64,000 nucleotides of DNA from Ahaetulla prasina (Eukaryota > Chordata > Lepidosauria > Squamata > Colubridae), in the NCBI RefSeq assembly GCF_028640845.1, contig NC_080540.1, positions 137,234,420-137,298,419 of the forward strand, written 5' to 3'. The notes beneath the pieces are model-generated. The model did no database searches and had not been told where the DNA came from. It worked only from the letters and a program-made list of their open reading frames with translations. Positions 22,524 through 34,457 of this stretch are shown here, one piece after another. Within the stretch, counting starts at the first letter, position 1. Each line of letters starts with the position of its first letter. The position numbers and the translations under genes were made by a program.

Positions 22524-23337
22524 ATAAAAATCTTCCCTGCCTGTTCTATATATTTCCCTCTCTTGTCCCCAAAACAATTGTTCTTATTATTGTACAGGAC
22601 TCAGAGGTTGATGCATAAGAACTAAAACCAAACTAAAATATTCATTTTGATTGTGCATTAAATAAAAAATAATTAGATTTTACTACATCCTATTTCACAA
22701 ACAAAATACTGATCCTGAAAATAGTTCTATATCCATTTCTATAAATGAATATAGCTTTTCTTATGCAGTTGTGAAAATATTGTTTCTGAAAGACTGAAGC
22801 TTTCCCTTAAATTTTCCCTTTGATTTACTGAGTGTCTAGACTGGAGCATGGGCTTTTCGCTTGCCTGGGCAGCATTAAATGAAAGGAATTGTCTTCGACT
22901 GCATAAAATATACATAATATAGTTAATGTACATAAATATCACTAAAATTATATAATAATGTTAAAAATTTATAATCTTATAGGATTGCATTATTAGCTGT
23001 CCAGGGCCACATGTGGCCCATGAGCCACAGGTTAGAAATACCTGGTTTAGAGTATAAGTGCTTTTTAAATTGTTTGTAAATGTTGCCTTTTGTATGATAG
23101 CCCAGCCATAATAAGCTCTTAACTGAAATATTTTCTGTGTTGGTATGGGTGTATATACTTGGAAAAGTATATCTTCCACAAAATAGAATCTCTCATTTCA
23201 GCTGTTGAATAGAGAGCCCTGTGAAAGGATAGGATAGAAAACACTGGCACTTATTAAAAGCCCTGACATTAAAATTACAAGACCTGCATCACAGTGTTAT
23301 CATGTCAATGATTCATTACAGTTTTTACCCGGTAATA

Positions 23338-23480
23338 GTAATAGAGTTGGAACAGACCTTGGAGGTCATCTAGTCTAACCCCCTGCTCACGCAAGAGACC
23401 TATACTAGGGATTCGAACCGCCAAACTGCCAACCTTTCTGATTGACAAGCTCAGTGTCTCAGCCATTGAGCCACCTAGCC
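23338..23480 (-). mobile_element. CR1 3' end fragment (antisense)
   Basis: On the - strand it contains gggggttagactagatgacc and aggtctgttccaactctatt, the canonical CR1 3' UTR end. The adjacent gggattcgaaccgcc and ctcagccattgagccacc words look tRNA-like and may belong to a fused SINE-like segment. A hAT MITE has inserted just downstream. Confidence 0.65.
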
Positions 23481-23508
23481 AGGCCTAGCCACCTACCTAC
23501 CTAGCCAC

Positions 23509-23701
23509 CAGTGGTGGGTTGCCCCCGGTTCGCACTGGTTCTATAGAACCAATAGTAAAACCTGCGGGAGGCTCCACCCATTGACCCAAATGTCATCAAA
23601 AGTGATCTGTGCATGCGCAGAAGAGCGTGCGTGAGCGGAGGGAGCATGCGCACATGGGCATGATGCGAACCGGTAGTAAAAGTTAATAGAACCCACCCCT
23701 G
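23509..23701. mobile_element. hAT-type MITE with perfect target duplication
   Basis: It starts cagtggtgggttgcc and ends tagaacccacccctg, forming clear inverted ends. Perfect 8-bp flanks ctagccac lie at 23501-23508 and 23702-23709. The core holds gcatgcgcag and gcatgcgcac words, one mismatch from the NRF-1 palindrome present in the 17667 copy. Confidence 0.88.
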
Positions 23702-25411
23702 CTAGCCACTTACCAGTCATATCACTATACAAGTATACATAATACGTAACAATACACAATAATATCAATAAATGATAAATCAAATACAATAGTTGATACT
23801 ACACCTCACTTAGTCAATATTGCTATTCTCTTCCCTTAAGGCCTTTGGCATAACTAGGTTTTTAAAAGTTTCCAGAAGTTCATGAGGAACAATTTATTTT
23901 ATCAGTCCACTCTCCTTTGACCTTTTTCTTTCTAGCTGGTGAAAAAGAAAAAAAAATCAGCTTGCTCTTTAATAGTACATTAATTTTATATTTGTTAGAG
24001 TGCAGTCTTTAATATAATATGAGATAGACATCAGAATTCAGGAGACAAGAATGAAAGTGAGAAAAAGTGCCACTATTAAATAAGAATGAAGAACATTGTA
24101 TAATGCATAAGTGTTGAGACAACCTAAAATTTATGATTCTGATCAAGAATCTTACTAAATTAAAATAGAGGTGCATAGAGTACATGTGAATCCCAAAGCT
24201 ATAAATCCAGTTGATTTTTCCAAAAGTGGTTTCTGAATTATAATTTTCTTTTGACAGAAAGGCAAAATTCTGACATATGTAGGGGAATAATCTTATTAAC
24301 TGTGTTTAATTTAATTTAAATTTAATCAAACATAATGTTAGCTTTGCACTGGAGTGCAATCCACAGCTCACCACTCAAAGTTAAGTGTGGAACTTAGATC
24401 AGGAAAGGTTGATATATCCCTGACTTCAAGCAGAGTTAGGTTTTAGCCTCCTAATTTGAAAGGTGCAATGTCATTCTCCCACATTAGGGAGATCGCTTTC
24501 CCCCCAGAAGCAAGGTTAATTGGTTGTGGGACTAAAGAGAGAGCGGCCTAGCTGCCTGTTTTTGACATTAACAGATTGCTAGCTTTTTCTGTGACAGCAA
24601 ATTGAAAGCTAAAGAATCATCTTATTATTTGGAAACTAAGAAATTCACCCTCTGGCTTGTGTGCAGTTTCTGACTTTGAATAGAACACTTCTCTGGTTTT
24701 TTTTTTTTTAATTTTGAGTGGGGTGGAGAGGAATGGAATTCATCATGTATTTAAAACGGTAAAGATAAGGGGTTATGGGTTTCATATCTGACAGTGGATA
24801 AATGCCTTATGCAAAAATATATACGATTAGTGGTTCCATTTCTTGAACTGTATTCATTGTGTATAGTCTATTTCTGGTATTTTGGGAAAAACTGATTTGG
24901 GCAGCCTGGATGTGCAGATTGTTACTTGTTGACTGCATGTTGCCTTCTCCAATATAATTGCAATACCTTGATGCCATTGTGCCAGGAAGTGAAATTGTCA
25001 CTCTTTTTGTGTGTTTAGAAAATGTGAGATGGCCATAAAGGGAGCTTTAAGCCTTGCAAAGCCACTTATTTGACACATTAAAATGTCCCAAACTCCCCAC
25101 CCACACACTTGAGCCACATTTTCTGATTTGGGGAGTTCAGGGGCAACATGGTATTGTTTTTAACTTCTCCAATTAAAAAAAAGAGAGCAAACAACAGCCA
25201 AAACGTTTGGTCGTTTCCCCTTCAATAATACTATTCTTTAAGCCTTGGCCTTTGCAGTCCACAGGTAGGAAGCAATGGCAGAATGTAAGTCTCAGGTCCA
25301 AGATCATCATCCAGGCCCAATCACAAAGCTCTGAAATCCAAAATAATTGGCCTTGTGTGATTTTGTGGGGTTTTTTTAAATGGCAATTCTTCTTTTCTCT
25401 GATTTTTACAG

Positions 25412-25495
25412 GTGTTGCTGAGTCAAGTGCATCGGCTACGAGCTCTTGATTTACTTGGCCGTTTTTTGGATCTGGGTCCCTGGGCTGTTAGCTTG
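25412..25495 (+). CDS. RPTOR: RPTOR exon 3 of 11 in window (about residues 439-466)
   Basis: The exon has 28 codons, [20 protein letters not shown] followed by LGPWAVSL, essentially identical to vertebrate raptor. This is an amphipathic helix pair of the solenoid. It is phase 0 at both ends. Acceptor ctgatttttacag, donor ttg/gtgagt. It joins in frame to [10 protein letters not shown] in the next exon only 1.07 kb away. Confidence 0.96.
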
Positions 25496-26568
25496 GTGAG
25501 TCCATATTACAGCCTTTGTCCTGAAAAAGGACAACATATATCAACATATGTGTCTGATGAATTTATTCTTCCTTGATGTGTAAAATAATGTCCCATGAGA
25601 GACGGCCTCTATGTATCCCGCAATTGGATGTCCTCAGGTCACCATAAATCAGGCGCTCAGAATTTGACCAATTCTGCACATGGTTGAGGATCTTGTTATC
25701 TGCTGCAATTCCCATCGTTGTTCAGCCTCTTCCATTCCATCTGAAGCTGGGCCTAACGATATTAAAAGGATGTAATTTGACTGCTCAGGCACTTTCCTTG
25801 TGGGCGTGCTGATAATGTACAATTTCCTAGAATAAAATGAGAATTAGAAATAGAAGACCTTCCAGCTATTATAATTTTTATTCACACAAGGACTGTCTAG
25901 ACCTTAAAAGGAGGCACCATGTAAAAATCGGAGCTATTCCAGCTTTGCTTTTTAATTGAGAAAACAAGACAGGAACTTTGAAAACTGCAGTGTTAAAAAG
26001 AAAAATAAATCAGGAGAAAAGGGAAAGGATGTGGGCAGTTAAGAAATAATAATTATGTTTGGGTTTTGTGTATATCTGAATATGTTTAAGAATCTTAAGG
26101 AGTGATGCAATTTAAAGATTCGCATTCAGTATTTCTATCAAAATGTCACTTTCCCTATTAGGAAATCCATTGTTAATTTGTGACTAGATTAGAAAAAACT
26201 TACTCTACAATTCAGAACTTTTGTGGTAGTGATTTTCCAGACAGAACAATTTTCCGTGTCTCTAAACATCACGATCCAATGAAAGATGTGCTGTAATTTT
26301 TCATTTTTAGCAATAACAAACCTGAATGTGTTCCAAATTGTCATATGGAAAACTACCATAGTACATTAAGTTCTGAACAAAAATGTATCAATCAACTTTG
26401 GGTAAAACCAGATAATTAAAATTATTGCACAGCATCTAGGAATAATGTTGACAAGAAACAAATATGTAGATATTAGCTGTTTAATATCTTTACTGCCAGA
26501 GGTGGGGGCAGGAGGTTCTTGATGTCAGCCCTATATTTATATCCTTTCTCAATTGTCTTTTCTGTTAG
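25496..26568 (+). other. RPTOR: RPTOR intron, 1.07 kb
   Basis: Mostly unique sequence with no recognisable repeat, gene or strong structure. It ends in a normal acceptor (ttgtcttttctgttag). Confidence 0.85.
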
Positions 26569-26679
26569 GCTTTATCTGTTGGCATTTTCCCCTATGTTTT
26601 AAAACTGCTTCAAAGTTCTGCTCGAGAACTAAGACCTCTTCTGGTTTTCATCTGGGCCAAAATCCTTGCAGTGGACAGT
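26569..26679 (+). CDS. RPTOR: RPTOR exon 4 of 11 in window (about residues 467-503)
   Basis: The exon has 37 codons, starting [20 protein letters not shown] and ending [17 protein letters not shown]. It forms HEAT/armadillo helices of the solenoid, with the regular leucine pattern of packed helices. Phase 0 at both ends, donor agt/gtgagt. No residue looks damaged. The following intron is 11.7 kb and repeat-rich. Confidence 0.96.
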
Positions 26680-26725
26680 GTGAGTAACCATTAAGTGTTA
26701 ATTGACCAAAAGGCAAAATATGATA

Positions 26726-27125
26726 CAGGGAGTCCTCAACTTACGACCATTCATTTACTAACCTTTCAAACCATTCACCAATAGTAGAAAAGGTGGCTTG
26801 TGACTGGTTTTCACACTTAGGACCATTGCAGTATCCCCGTGGTCACATGATGAAAATTCAGGCGCTTGGCAATTGGCATGTATATGACAGTTGCACTGTC
26901 CTGGGATCAGGTGATCCACATTTGTAACCTTCCTAGCCAGCTTCCAATAAGCAAAGTCGGTGGGGGGGGAAACCAAGTTCACATGATGCACTTAACAACG
27001 GCACTAATTGACTTAACCACTGTGTCAAAAAAAGTCATAAAATGGGACAAAATTCATTTAACAACTGCTTTGCTTAGCAAAGGAAATTTTGGGCTCAATT
27101 GTAGTCGTAAGTCGAGGACTACCTG
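26726..27125. mobile_element. Tc1/mariner-like MITE with TA flanks
   Basis: The ends cagggagtcctcaacttacg and cgtaagtcgaggactacctg are inverted relatives, and TA lies on each side (26724-26725 and 27126-27127). The 400-bp length equals that of the 51117-51516 copy. Internal words such as tttgctt and gtgaccttc-like segments recur in all family members. Not coding. Confidence 0.72.
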
Positions 27126-28348
27126 TAGTTGTGCAGGGTTTTCGGTTTCATCTATAAAAGGTGCTTCATAGCACATGGGGACATGAAGATTGCACTTGCT
27201 TGCAGCTCTTTAAAGCTCATGGGAAAAAGTGTTGCTTTAAGATGTTGCAAAGAGATGTTATATTGAAACTTCCAGACATTCCAAAGCACAGCCTTATAGA
27301 AAACTTTGGAAGGAGAAAGTTCTCCTTGCAATGATTGCTTGTCTAAAAAGTGAGAAGGTTTGTTTCCAGATGAAGTAAGAGCAACAAAATTAACTTTGTC
27401 TCGTGGTTGGAATTTAACTTTTGGGTCTGCTGTTTTTAAAAAAATAACAGCTTTTTTTACATCTTTTACTCTTTAATTGGAAATTGAATGTTATTACCTG
27501 ACAATAAATTTAAACTGATTTCTACAAGAATATAGAAAAATTGGGAAATCAAATTATAATTTTTGTAATATAAAACATTTTTAAACAGTGAGTTATTCCT
27601 CTGGGGAATTACAGCATTATTGAAGACTATAAAATACCCATTATTAGGCTATCAGCATTTAGGGCCAAGGAGTAGAAAATACATAGTTCATGAAATTTTC
27701 AAGCCTGGGCATGACCTCTCCTCTCTAATCTATGCTGAAGTTTAAATAAATAAAATTCTCAAAGTCCAAACCATGTTTGCTGGTTAACAGATAAGACAGT
27801 AATCTAGACAGCTTAGTCTATTTTGGAATGAGTTCCTTCAAGTAATATATATAGGCATGAAAATAAACCGTGCTGGAAATATGGTCATCATAGACAATAG
27901 TGAAGTGCAGACTCTTCATTTTTCTCTGACTACCTAATGGCTTTGTAATCTAATAGTTTTATCTATTCTACATGCGTCAGTTTTTTATATATGGACAAAT
28001 ATTCATTTGCTCTTCATATACTTCTCTTGGTCTGCCTGTCCATGTTTACAAATGTTTAGCATACAGTGCACATTAAAGTAATTGCAAATGAAAATTATTA
28101 GCTACTTTAAAAATTACAACATCAAAAGCTATTTTAAAGCCTAAAATTCTACATGTAGTTGTTGACTGGTTCTTTATATTGCCTTGTCTGATTAATGCTC
28201 ATAAGCACAAGCAGCAGCCATGATCAAGCACTGGCATCTTTTCCTGTTAATCTAGAGTTATGTTTAGTGTTATTAAATATATTTTGAATAATGTTTTAAA
28301 AAGATTTTAGACAGCAAAGAAAATGAGAAATTGTCCTCAACCTGTTTC

Positions 28349-28363
28349 CGGGGGGGGGGGGGG
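28349..28363. repeat. G homopolymer run
   Basis: An uninterrupted run of about 15 G. Such runs are prone to sequencing error. Confidence 0.7.
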
Positions 28364-30261
28364 GAGGAGAGAGCTTATCTTTGATGAATACTTTTGTTTA
28401 GCTGGGCAATCAAACCTCCATGTATAATTCAAAATAAGAATATATTCATTGAATAAGCCATGCAACACTGTGGAGATCTATAACAACAATAACATTTATT
28501 TGTGGGAGTGGAGGACATAATCTCTTCTTTGAAAATGGGACCAAGAAGAGTATAGTCTTATTTATTCAAGCTATGCTTTGCTGCCCAATACTAGGAAACG
28601 TAAGAGGACAATTTATTTGTAATATTGCAATACATTGCAACTGAACACATTGTTAATTTCCCTGACAATTTATCAGAGTATTTTAAAAGAAGCATGAAAT
28701 GTAATATTTGAAGAGGAAGGAGTAAAGATGTGAGGAAAGGGAATTGTGATACCTGACCACCACAACCCACAAGCCACCCAGAATTGCTTGGTAGCAAGAT
28801 GGGCAATACACAAATAAATTAATAACAATAAAATAATAAACGGTCCTCTTATAAGGTTCGGGCCCTGATGAAGGCATTTCTGATGTGGCCAGTGTCTTCC
28901 AGAGCTAGTTTTTTTTTTTTAACACTTATGTCAGGGAATGATAATTGCAGACAAATATCCTAGGAGCATGACTAAGTGTATTACCTCAGTTGCTGCAATC
29001 AGTCATTAGAAACTGGTTTGCTGTATTTGCCATGAGAAAAATATTGCAATTAATTGTTGTTCTGTAATGAGTAATAGTGCAATAGAATAGCGCAATAAAA
29101 AAAATCAAATAGTAGAATTAAGGAAAGGTGTTACAGAGATATTCTCAAGTTGCTGTCCAACTACTCCTATGCTCTAGTCTAGACTAATGAATTACAAATT
29201 GAGCTGTGATTCAGAAAATGCTCAGTTCATATCTTTTGTCTGTATGAATTTAGCGCTAGACAGATTAGTTTCTCTCAGCTATCACATGTAATTTAATAAT
29301 ACCTTAAGTCAATATCTTAAAAGGTTGTTCTAAGAAATACAATGTCTGGAAGTGCTTGATACTGTAGAATTGACAAAGCATAGTGGGCAAGAACCTAAAT
29401 ATTCTAAAATGAAAGTATAAATAACACAAGTTTAAAACAGATTTGGCTTGAGCTTGGTTCAGTTAGAACTGTGTCTTCACTATATACAATTATTTTAAAA
29501 AGTATTTGTCCCTTTCATATTTTCTGAATTTTTGCATATCTTTGTTGCTGAATATTATCAGAACTTCATATGGCTTATTGAAAGATAAAGGAAATCTAAG
29601 TGAACAAATAACACAACACAAAAGATTACAAAGACTTTTTCATACATTTTCAATGCATGAACTATCCTAACTGCTGATGGCGTGCAAAATATCTGCACTG
29701 AATAGAAACTGTGAAGTTCAAAACACCTACTGGTACTTATTTTCTTCCTGTTAGCTTTTAATATGTGTTTTCCCTGAACACAGAAGTATCTCCTGCTCTT
29801 TATTCTTTTGTTTGCCGGATTAACAAAGAATTTGAAATGCAGAAAGGGAAGGATTTTTATATTTATGCAATAATACATATTCCTTTAGTATCCTTAACAA
29901 TTAAAGTGTTTTTCCATTTAATCAGTAGAAATACAAGTTTCTCTTCTGTATATTTTTGTGCGTGCTTTGATTTAATGTCTACATGAACATTTCATTCTTT
30001 GAGTATAGTTGGTCTCCCATGCAACTTAAATAAAAAATTTTCATTGGAAATAAGCAGAATTTTCTTAAAAAAAATACAGCCTGTATATTTTTAATGAAAA
30101 TAATGAATTTGCTTACTTGTGTATAATTCCTGAAATCTGAGTTTCCTTTTGAAGGCTGCTATTTTCATTCATCAAAGTCAGGAAAAGAGAATTGAAAAGA
30201 GAATAAAAAATTTTCCCTAGTTCTCTTAAAATGCTTGGAAAACACTGGTAGGCTTTCTGAC

Positions 30262-30453
30262 CCAAAGTGCTTTTTCAAAAGGCAACTGTACTTTCTTTTT
30301 TTTTCTTGAAGATGTTTAGCTTCACATCCAAGAAGCTTCTTCAGTTCTTGGATGAAACATCTTCAAGGAAAAAAACAAACGAAGTCTAGCTTGCCTTTTG
30401 AAAAAGCACCTTTGGGACAGCCATGACCTGGATGGTTGAGAATTTCCATAGAC
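30262..30453 (+). mobile_element. Hairpin element (copy 2)
   Basis: The arms run from ccaaagtgctttttcaaaag through cttgaagatgtttagcttc, then a turn near 30335, and the inverted partner ends tgaaaaagcacctttgg. The 3' tail gacagccatgacctggatgg and a terminal catagac follow. The flanks share ctggtaggct (30245-30254 and 30456-30465) with related bases beyond it, which fits an aged target duplication. Confidence 0.75.
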
Positions 30454-31245
30454 ATCTGGTAGGCTCTGAGTTTCTTCTGGTACTTTTTGTCTCAGGGCAA
30501 TGACACTGAGAGAATAGTCACAGCCCATCTCCACTTCAGCTTCCAGCCTGGCACTTGTAAATCCATATCCAACCTTGGTGGTTCCCTCTTTGCAGTTCTT
30601 CCTCCCTTGCCCTCTGTCTTAATTCCCTCAACAGGTCAAGTAAAAGGGTCAGAGTTTTCGTAGATTTACATGAAAACAATGTAAGCCTGCTTGGAAAAGC
30701 CAAGCTTGGAAGGTACTCCCTTATAATCCATTGTCTTGGGGGGGAGTCATGACCCATACTTTGAGAAAGACTGTCATGGATAGTCAGTCAATAAATACAA
30801 CTATACTCAAGCAATGATCAGTGCCTGAATCAAATTTATGTTCAGCTTACACAGAAAAATGGCACATCACTAAAAATAGTGGCTATAATAAAAGAAGCAT
30901 AATTGATGCTACACATCCATTTCTGATGGCACATAAATTTGGGGAGAATTAATACATCATACTAATAAGAGTGGTGTCAGTGTGATGCTTATAATAAATA
31001 AGTGAGAAACAGTATGGTATAAAGCTGTACACTTTCAAAAGGAAAAACGGACACTCTTTAAGTTGTGTGTCTAAGTATCTGTGAAACGTCCTTCAGGCAG
31101 AAATTGTAAAGAGTAATAAGATGTCATAACCACTGATAGCCTAATGAAAATGCATATGCATTAACAATCCTTAGAGCATAGGCTTCCATAGCAGAGCCAT
31201 CTTTTTTCAGATGACATGAGGCCTTGTGATTCTGTTAGGAAACTT

Positions 31246-31549
31246 CAGGAGTGAAATCCAGCAGGTGCTGACAGGTTCTGGAGAACCGGTGGCGGAAATT
31301 TTGAGTAGTTCGGAAAACCAGCAAATACCATCTCTGGCTGGCCCCAGAGTGGGGTGGGAATGGAGATTTTGCAATATCCTTCCCCCAGGAGTGTGGAGGA
31401 AATGGGGATTTTGCAGTATCCTTCCCCTGGAGTGGGGTGGGAATGGAGATTTTGCAGTATCCTTCCCCTACCATGCCCACCAAGCCACATTACACCCACC
31501 AAGCCACGCTCACAAAACCGGTAGTAAAAAAAATTGGATTTCACCACTG
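31246..31549. mobile_element. hAT-type MITE with inner tandem triplication
   Basis: The ends caggagtgaaatcc and ggatttcaccactg are a clear inverted pair like those of 17007-17500. The flanks do not match well, so the target duplication has decayed or the border moved. Inside, a unit of about 38 bp with gggtgggaatggagattttg and tatccttcccc words occurs three times (about 31349-31472). Reading frames of 82-124 codons on both strands reflect this repeat. Confidence 0.75.
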
Positions 31550-31827
31550 ATCTCCTTTCCTTACCAATTAGTAACTGATGTGCAACACTGTTAAAAAGAA
31601 TCCAAACATAAATAGTCATTTCAACCCTAAGTCTCTCAGGGCAAAAAGCTCAACTTTCTTTCGTAGCTCTCTGTAATAGGCATCATTAATTACCTCAGCA
31701 ATGGAATATTGTATTCTTCTTCATTTGTATCTTTCTTAGCTTCTGTCTTTTGACAGTTTTGTCCTACCTTTCTTTATGCCTTATTACATATTAAAAATGC
31801 ATTGGCACTGCTCCTGAACTGCCTATT

Positions 31828-32592
31828 ATTTTATTTATTATTTTTATTTATTTATTTATTTTTCTCACACAGTATATATAAGCATAAGCATGTAATAACT
31901 ATACAATATATAAGTATATATATAAGTATGAGTATGTAATAATTATATTAATTGGATATAACGAAAGGAAACAATAGGGCAGGAACGGAAGGCACGCTGT
32001 GCTCTTATGCACGCCCCTTACAGACCTCTTAGAAATGGGGTGAGGTCAATAGTAGACAGTTTTTGGTTGAAGCTTTGGAGATTTTGGGAAGTGACCACAG
32101 AGTCTGGTAGTTTATTCCAAGCATTAACAACTCTGTTACTGAAGTCATATTTTCTGCAATCAAGATTGGAGCAGTTAACATTAAGCTTAAATCTATTGTG
32201 TGCTCGTGTATTGTTGCAATTGAAGCTGAAGTAGTCTTCGACAGGAAGGACATTGTAATAGATGATTTTATGAGCTAAACTCAGATCATGTCGAAGGCGG
32301 CGTAGTTCTAAATTTTCTAATCCCAGGATTTCAAGTCTGGTGGCATAAGGTATTTTGTTGTATTTAGATGAGCGGAGAACTCTTCTTGTAAAATATTTCT
32401 GGACACGTTCAATTGTATTGGTGTCAGAAATGTGGTATGGGTTCCAGACAGTCGAGCTGTATTCAAGAATGTTTTATATGCTCTGGTTAGTAGTGTAGTG
32501 TTTTTGGAGAAGAAGCTACGCAAGATTAGGTTTACAACTCTTAAAGCCTTTTTTGCAATGTAGTTGCAGTGGGCTTTGGCACTTAGATCATT
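31828..32592 (-). mobile_element. CR1/Rex1-like LINE, 5'-truncated (antisense)
   Basis: Translated on the - strand in pieces, it gives YATRLEILGLENLELRRLRH, SLAHKIIYYNVL and VVNAWNKLPDSVV, the C-terminal region typical of CR1/Rex1-group LINEs, followed by a 3' UTR and a tail of AAAT units. Frames shift several times, so it is inactive. The endonuclease and most of the polymerase are missing. The exact clade is uncertain. Confidence 0.7.
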
Positions 32593-32599
32593 TGATATG

Positions 32600-32600
32600 A

Positions 32601-32676
<76 letters not shown>
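32600..32676. repeat. (TAA)n microsatellite
   Basis: About 25 perfect TAA units, at the truncated 5' edge of the antisense LINE. The poly-tyrosine frame across it is an artefact. Confidence 0.95.
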
Positions 32677-33159
32677 TGTATTATCCAAAAGGAAGATTCA
32701 AGTCAACTTTCTTTGGAATGTAACTTTTGCTTTTTATATAAATATATCTGTGTTTATATTCATTTGTCCTCTTTTTCTGGCCTTAATATGTCATCCCCAA
32801 AGCCTGAGCCGAGGTGATAATACAGGGTGTCTCAGGAAACAGTTGACAGTGGGAATTCTTGGAGGTATAAATTAGGCTGTTGCATTCTTGTTTATTTAAT
32901 TCTCATCTCATGGGAAATGTGAGGAAAGTTCACTTCCAAGGGAAATTTTTCCTCATGGAAAAACAAGAGTATGTTCCATCCTCATTATTAAACACTAACA
33001 AAACAGTTGATGGTGTTTCCGTGGAGAACTGAAAGATTTGAAGAATTTCTGCTCTGCTTTCAATGTGCCCTGCTTCCGGATTCCCAGGAGGACCATTCCA
33101 GTTACAGATGGCAACCAAACTCTAACTGGCAAGCAATTTATAACCCTGTTTAGTTATCT

Positions 33160-33350
33160 CAAAGGTGCTTTTTCAAAAGGCAACTGGACTTTCTTTGTTT
33201 TTTCTTGAAGACATTTCACCGAAGAACTGACGACACTTCCTGGATGAGAAGCAAAACTTCTTCAAGGAAAAAACAAAGAAAGTCCAGTTGCTTTTTGAAA
33301 AAGCACTTTTGGGACAACCATGACCTGGATGACTGAGAATCTCAATAGAC
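33160..33350 (+). mobile_element. Hairpin element (copy 3)
   Basis: Left arm caaaggtgctttttcaaaag to gaagacatttc, inverted right arm from cttcttcaaggaaaaaac to gaaaaagcacttttggg, then the family tail caaccatgacctggatgact and an end caatagac. The flanks gtttagttatct and gttagttatt are only roughly alike, so the target duplication is aged. A TA-type MITE begins 22 bp downstream. Confidence 0.75.
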
Positions 33351-33372
33351 GTTTCGTTAGTTATTTGATTTG

Positions 33373-33747
33373 CAGGTAGTCCTCGACTGACAACCATTAG
33401 TTTAGTGACCGTTCCAAGTTACAACAGCCCTGAATATAGTGACTTTTGACCATTTTTCACACTTATGACCAATGGTCATGTGATCAAAATAAAGATGCTT
33501 GACAACTGGCATGTATTTATGATGGTTGAAGGGATCACATGATCATCTTTTGCAACCTTCTGAGAAGCAGTGTCAATGGGGAAGCCAGATTTACTTAATA
33601 ACCATGTTACTAACTTAACTGCAGTGATTCACTTATCAAATATAGCAAGAAAGGTTGAATGTAAAATGCAGCAAAATTCATTTAAATAACTGCCTTGCTT
33701 AGCAATGATATTTTGGGCTCATTTTGGTCATAAATCAAGGACTACAT
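33373..33747. mobile_element. Tc1/mariner-like MITE, worn copy
   Basis: Left end caggtagtcctcgactgaca; right end aaatcaaggactacat. The interior follows the 26726 copy in order (cacttatgacc, catgtatttatgatgg, gcagtgattcac). Point changes at the right end removed the clean TA-flanked terminus. Confidence 0.6.
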
Positions 33748-33862
33748 ATATACTTTGGCTTTTCTATAGGAGCTTAGGCAATGTGTATGTCTCTCCCCCT
33801 CCCTACATTTTTCCCCAAAACAACTCTGTGAGGTACGTTAAGTGAGATTAATTAGTCTAAAG

Positions 33863-34144
33863 CAGGGGTCCCCACCCCCCCAGGCTGTGGCCTGCTACTG
33901 GGCCACAGCCTGTTCAGAAGTGTGTTTGCATGCAGCTTCCCTTGCATGAGTGGCGGCCACGCAAGAGGAACCCCCCTCGTGCAATCAGGGGCACTTGCAC
34001 TCACACACGAAACTCCCCTCTTGTGAGCAGTGGGGGCATGCACCTGCCAGTCACACAAATGGAACTATGCACAACACACTCACAGAATCATTCCCTCTCC
34101 CCCTTCACACCAGGCTGCCAGACCAGAAAGGTTGGGGACTGCTG
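33863..34144. mobile_element. hAT-type MITE with perfect target duplication
   Basis: It begins caggggtccccacc and ends gttggggactgctg. Perfect 8-bp flanks gtctaaag lie at 33855-33862 and 34145-34152. Same family as 18169-18347. Several overlapping reading frames cross it, none with a known domain. Confidence 0.87.
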
Positions 34145-34162
34145 GTCTAAAGCCATCCCATG

Positions 34163-34457
34163 CAGTGGCAAAATGTAAAATTTGTTACTACCAGTTCTGT
34201 GGGCATGGTTTGGTGGGGGGAGGGGTAATGTGACTGGGTGGGGATGGCCAACTTTTTTTTTTTTACTTTTAAAAGCATTTTTTCGGCCGAAGAAAAAATG
34301 CATTTAAAAGTAAAAAAAAAAACAACCTCTGATGATTGTGCGGCTCAGCTGGGCATGGGGGGTGGGCAGGGATTTTTGCTACCAGTTCTCTGAAGCACCC
34401 ACCGCCATCGCTATAGGATCAGGCAATCCGGTCTGAACCGGGAGCATTTCACCCCTG
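34163..34457. mobile_element. hAT-type MITE with perfect target duplication
   Basis: Left end cagtggcaaaatgtaaaatt, right end gagcatttcacccctg. Perfect 8-bp flanks atcccatg lie at 34155-34162 and 34458-34465. It is the shorter relative of 17007-17500 in inverted orientation and keeps one large inner foldback around 34247-34320. Confidence 0.88.

Larger units (their letters stand above)
20021..25411 (+). other. RPTOR: RPTOR intron, 5.4 kb
   Basis: It holds an antisense L2 tail (20700-20890), a pyrimidine-rich tract (21455-21560), a TG microsatellite (22471-22523), a CR1 3' fragment (23338-23480) and a hAT MITE (23509-23701). The remaining sequence, including 23710-25400, looks unique and AT-rich with no gene I can support. 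Confidence 0.85.

Noticed and set aside
32317..32688. 123-codon frame with a poly-tyrosine stretch
   Set aside because: TAA microsatellite plus a shifted LINE frame.
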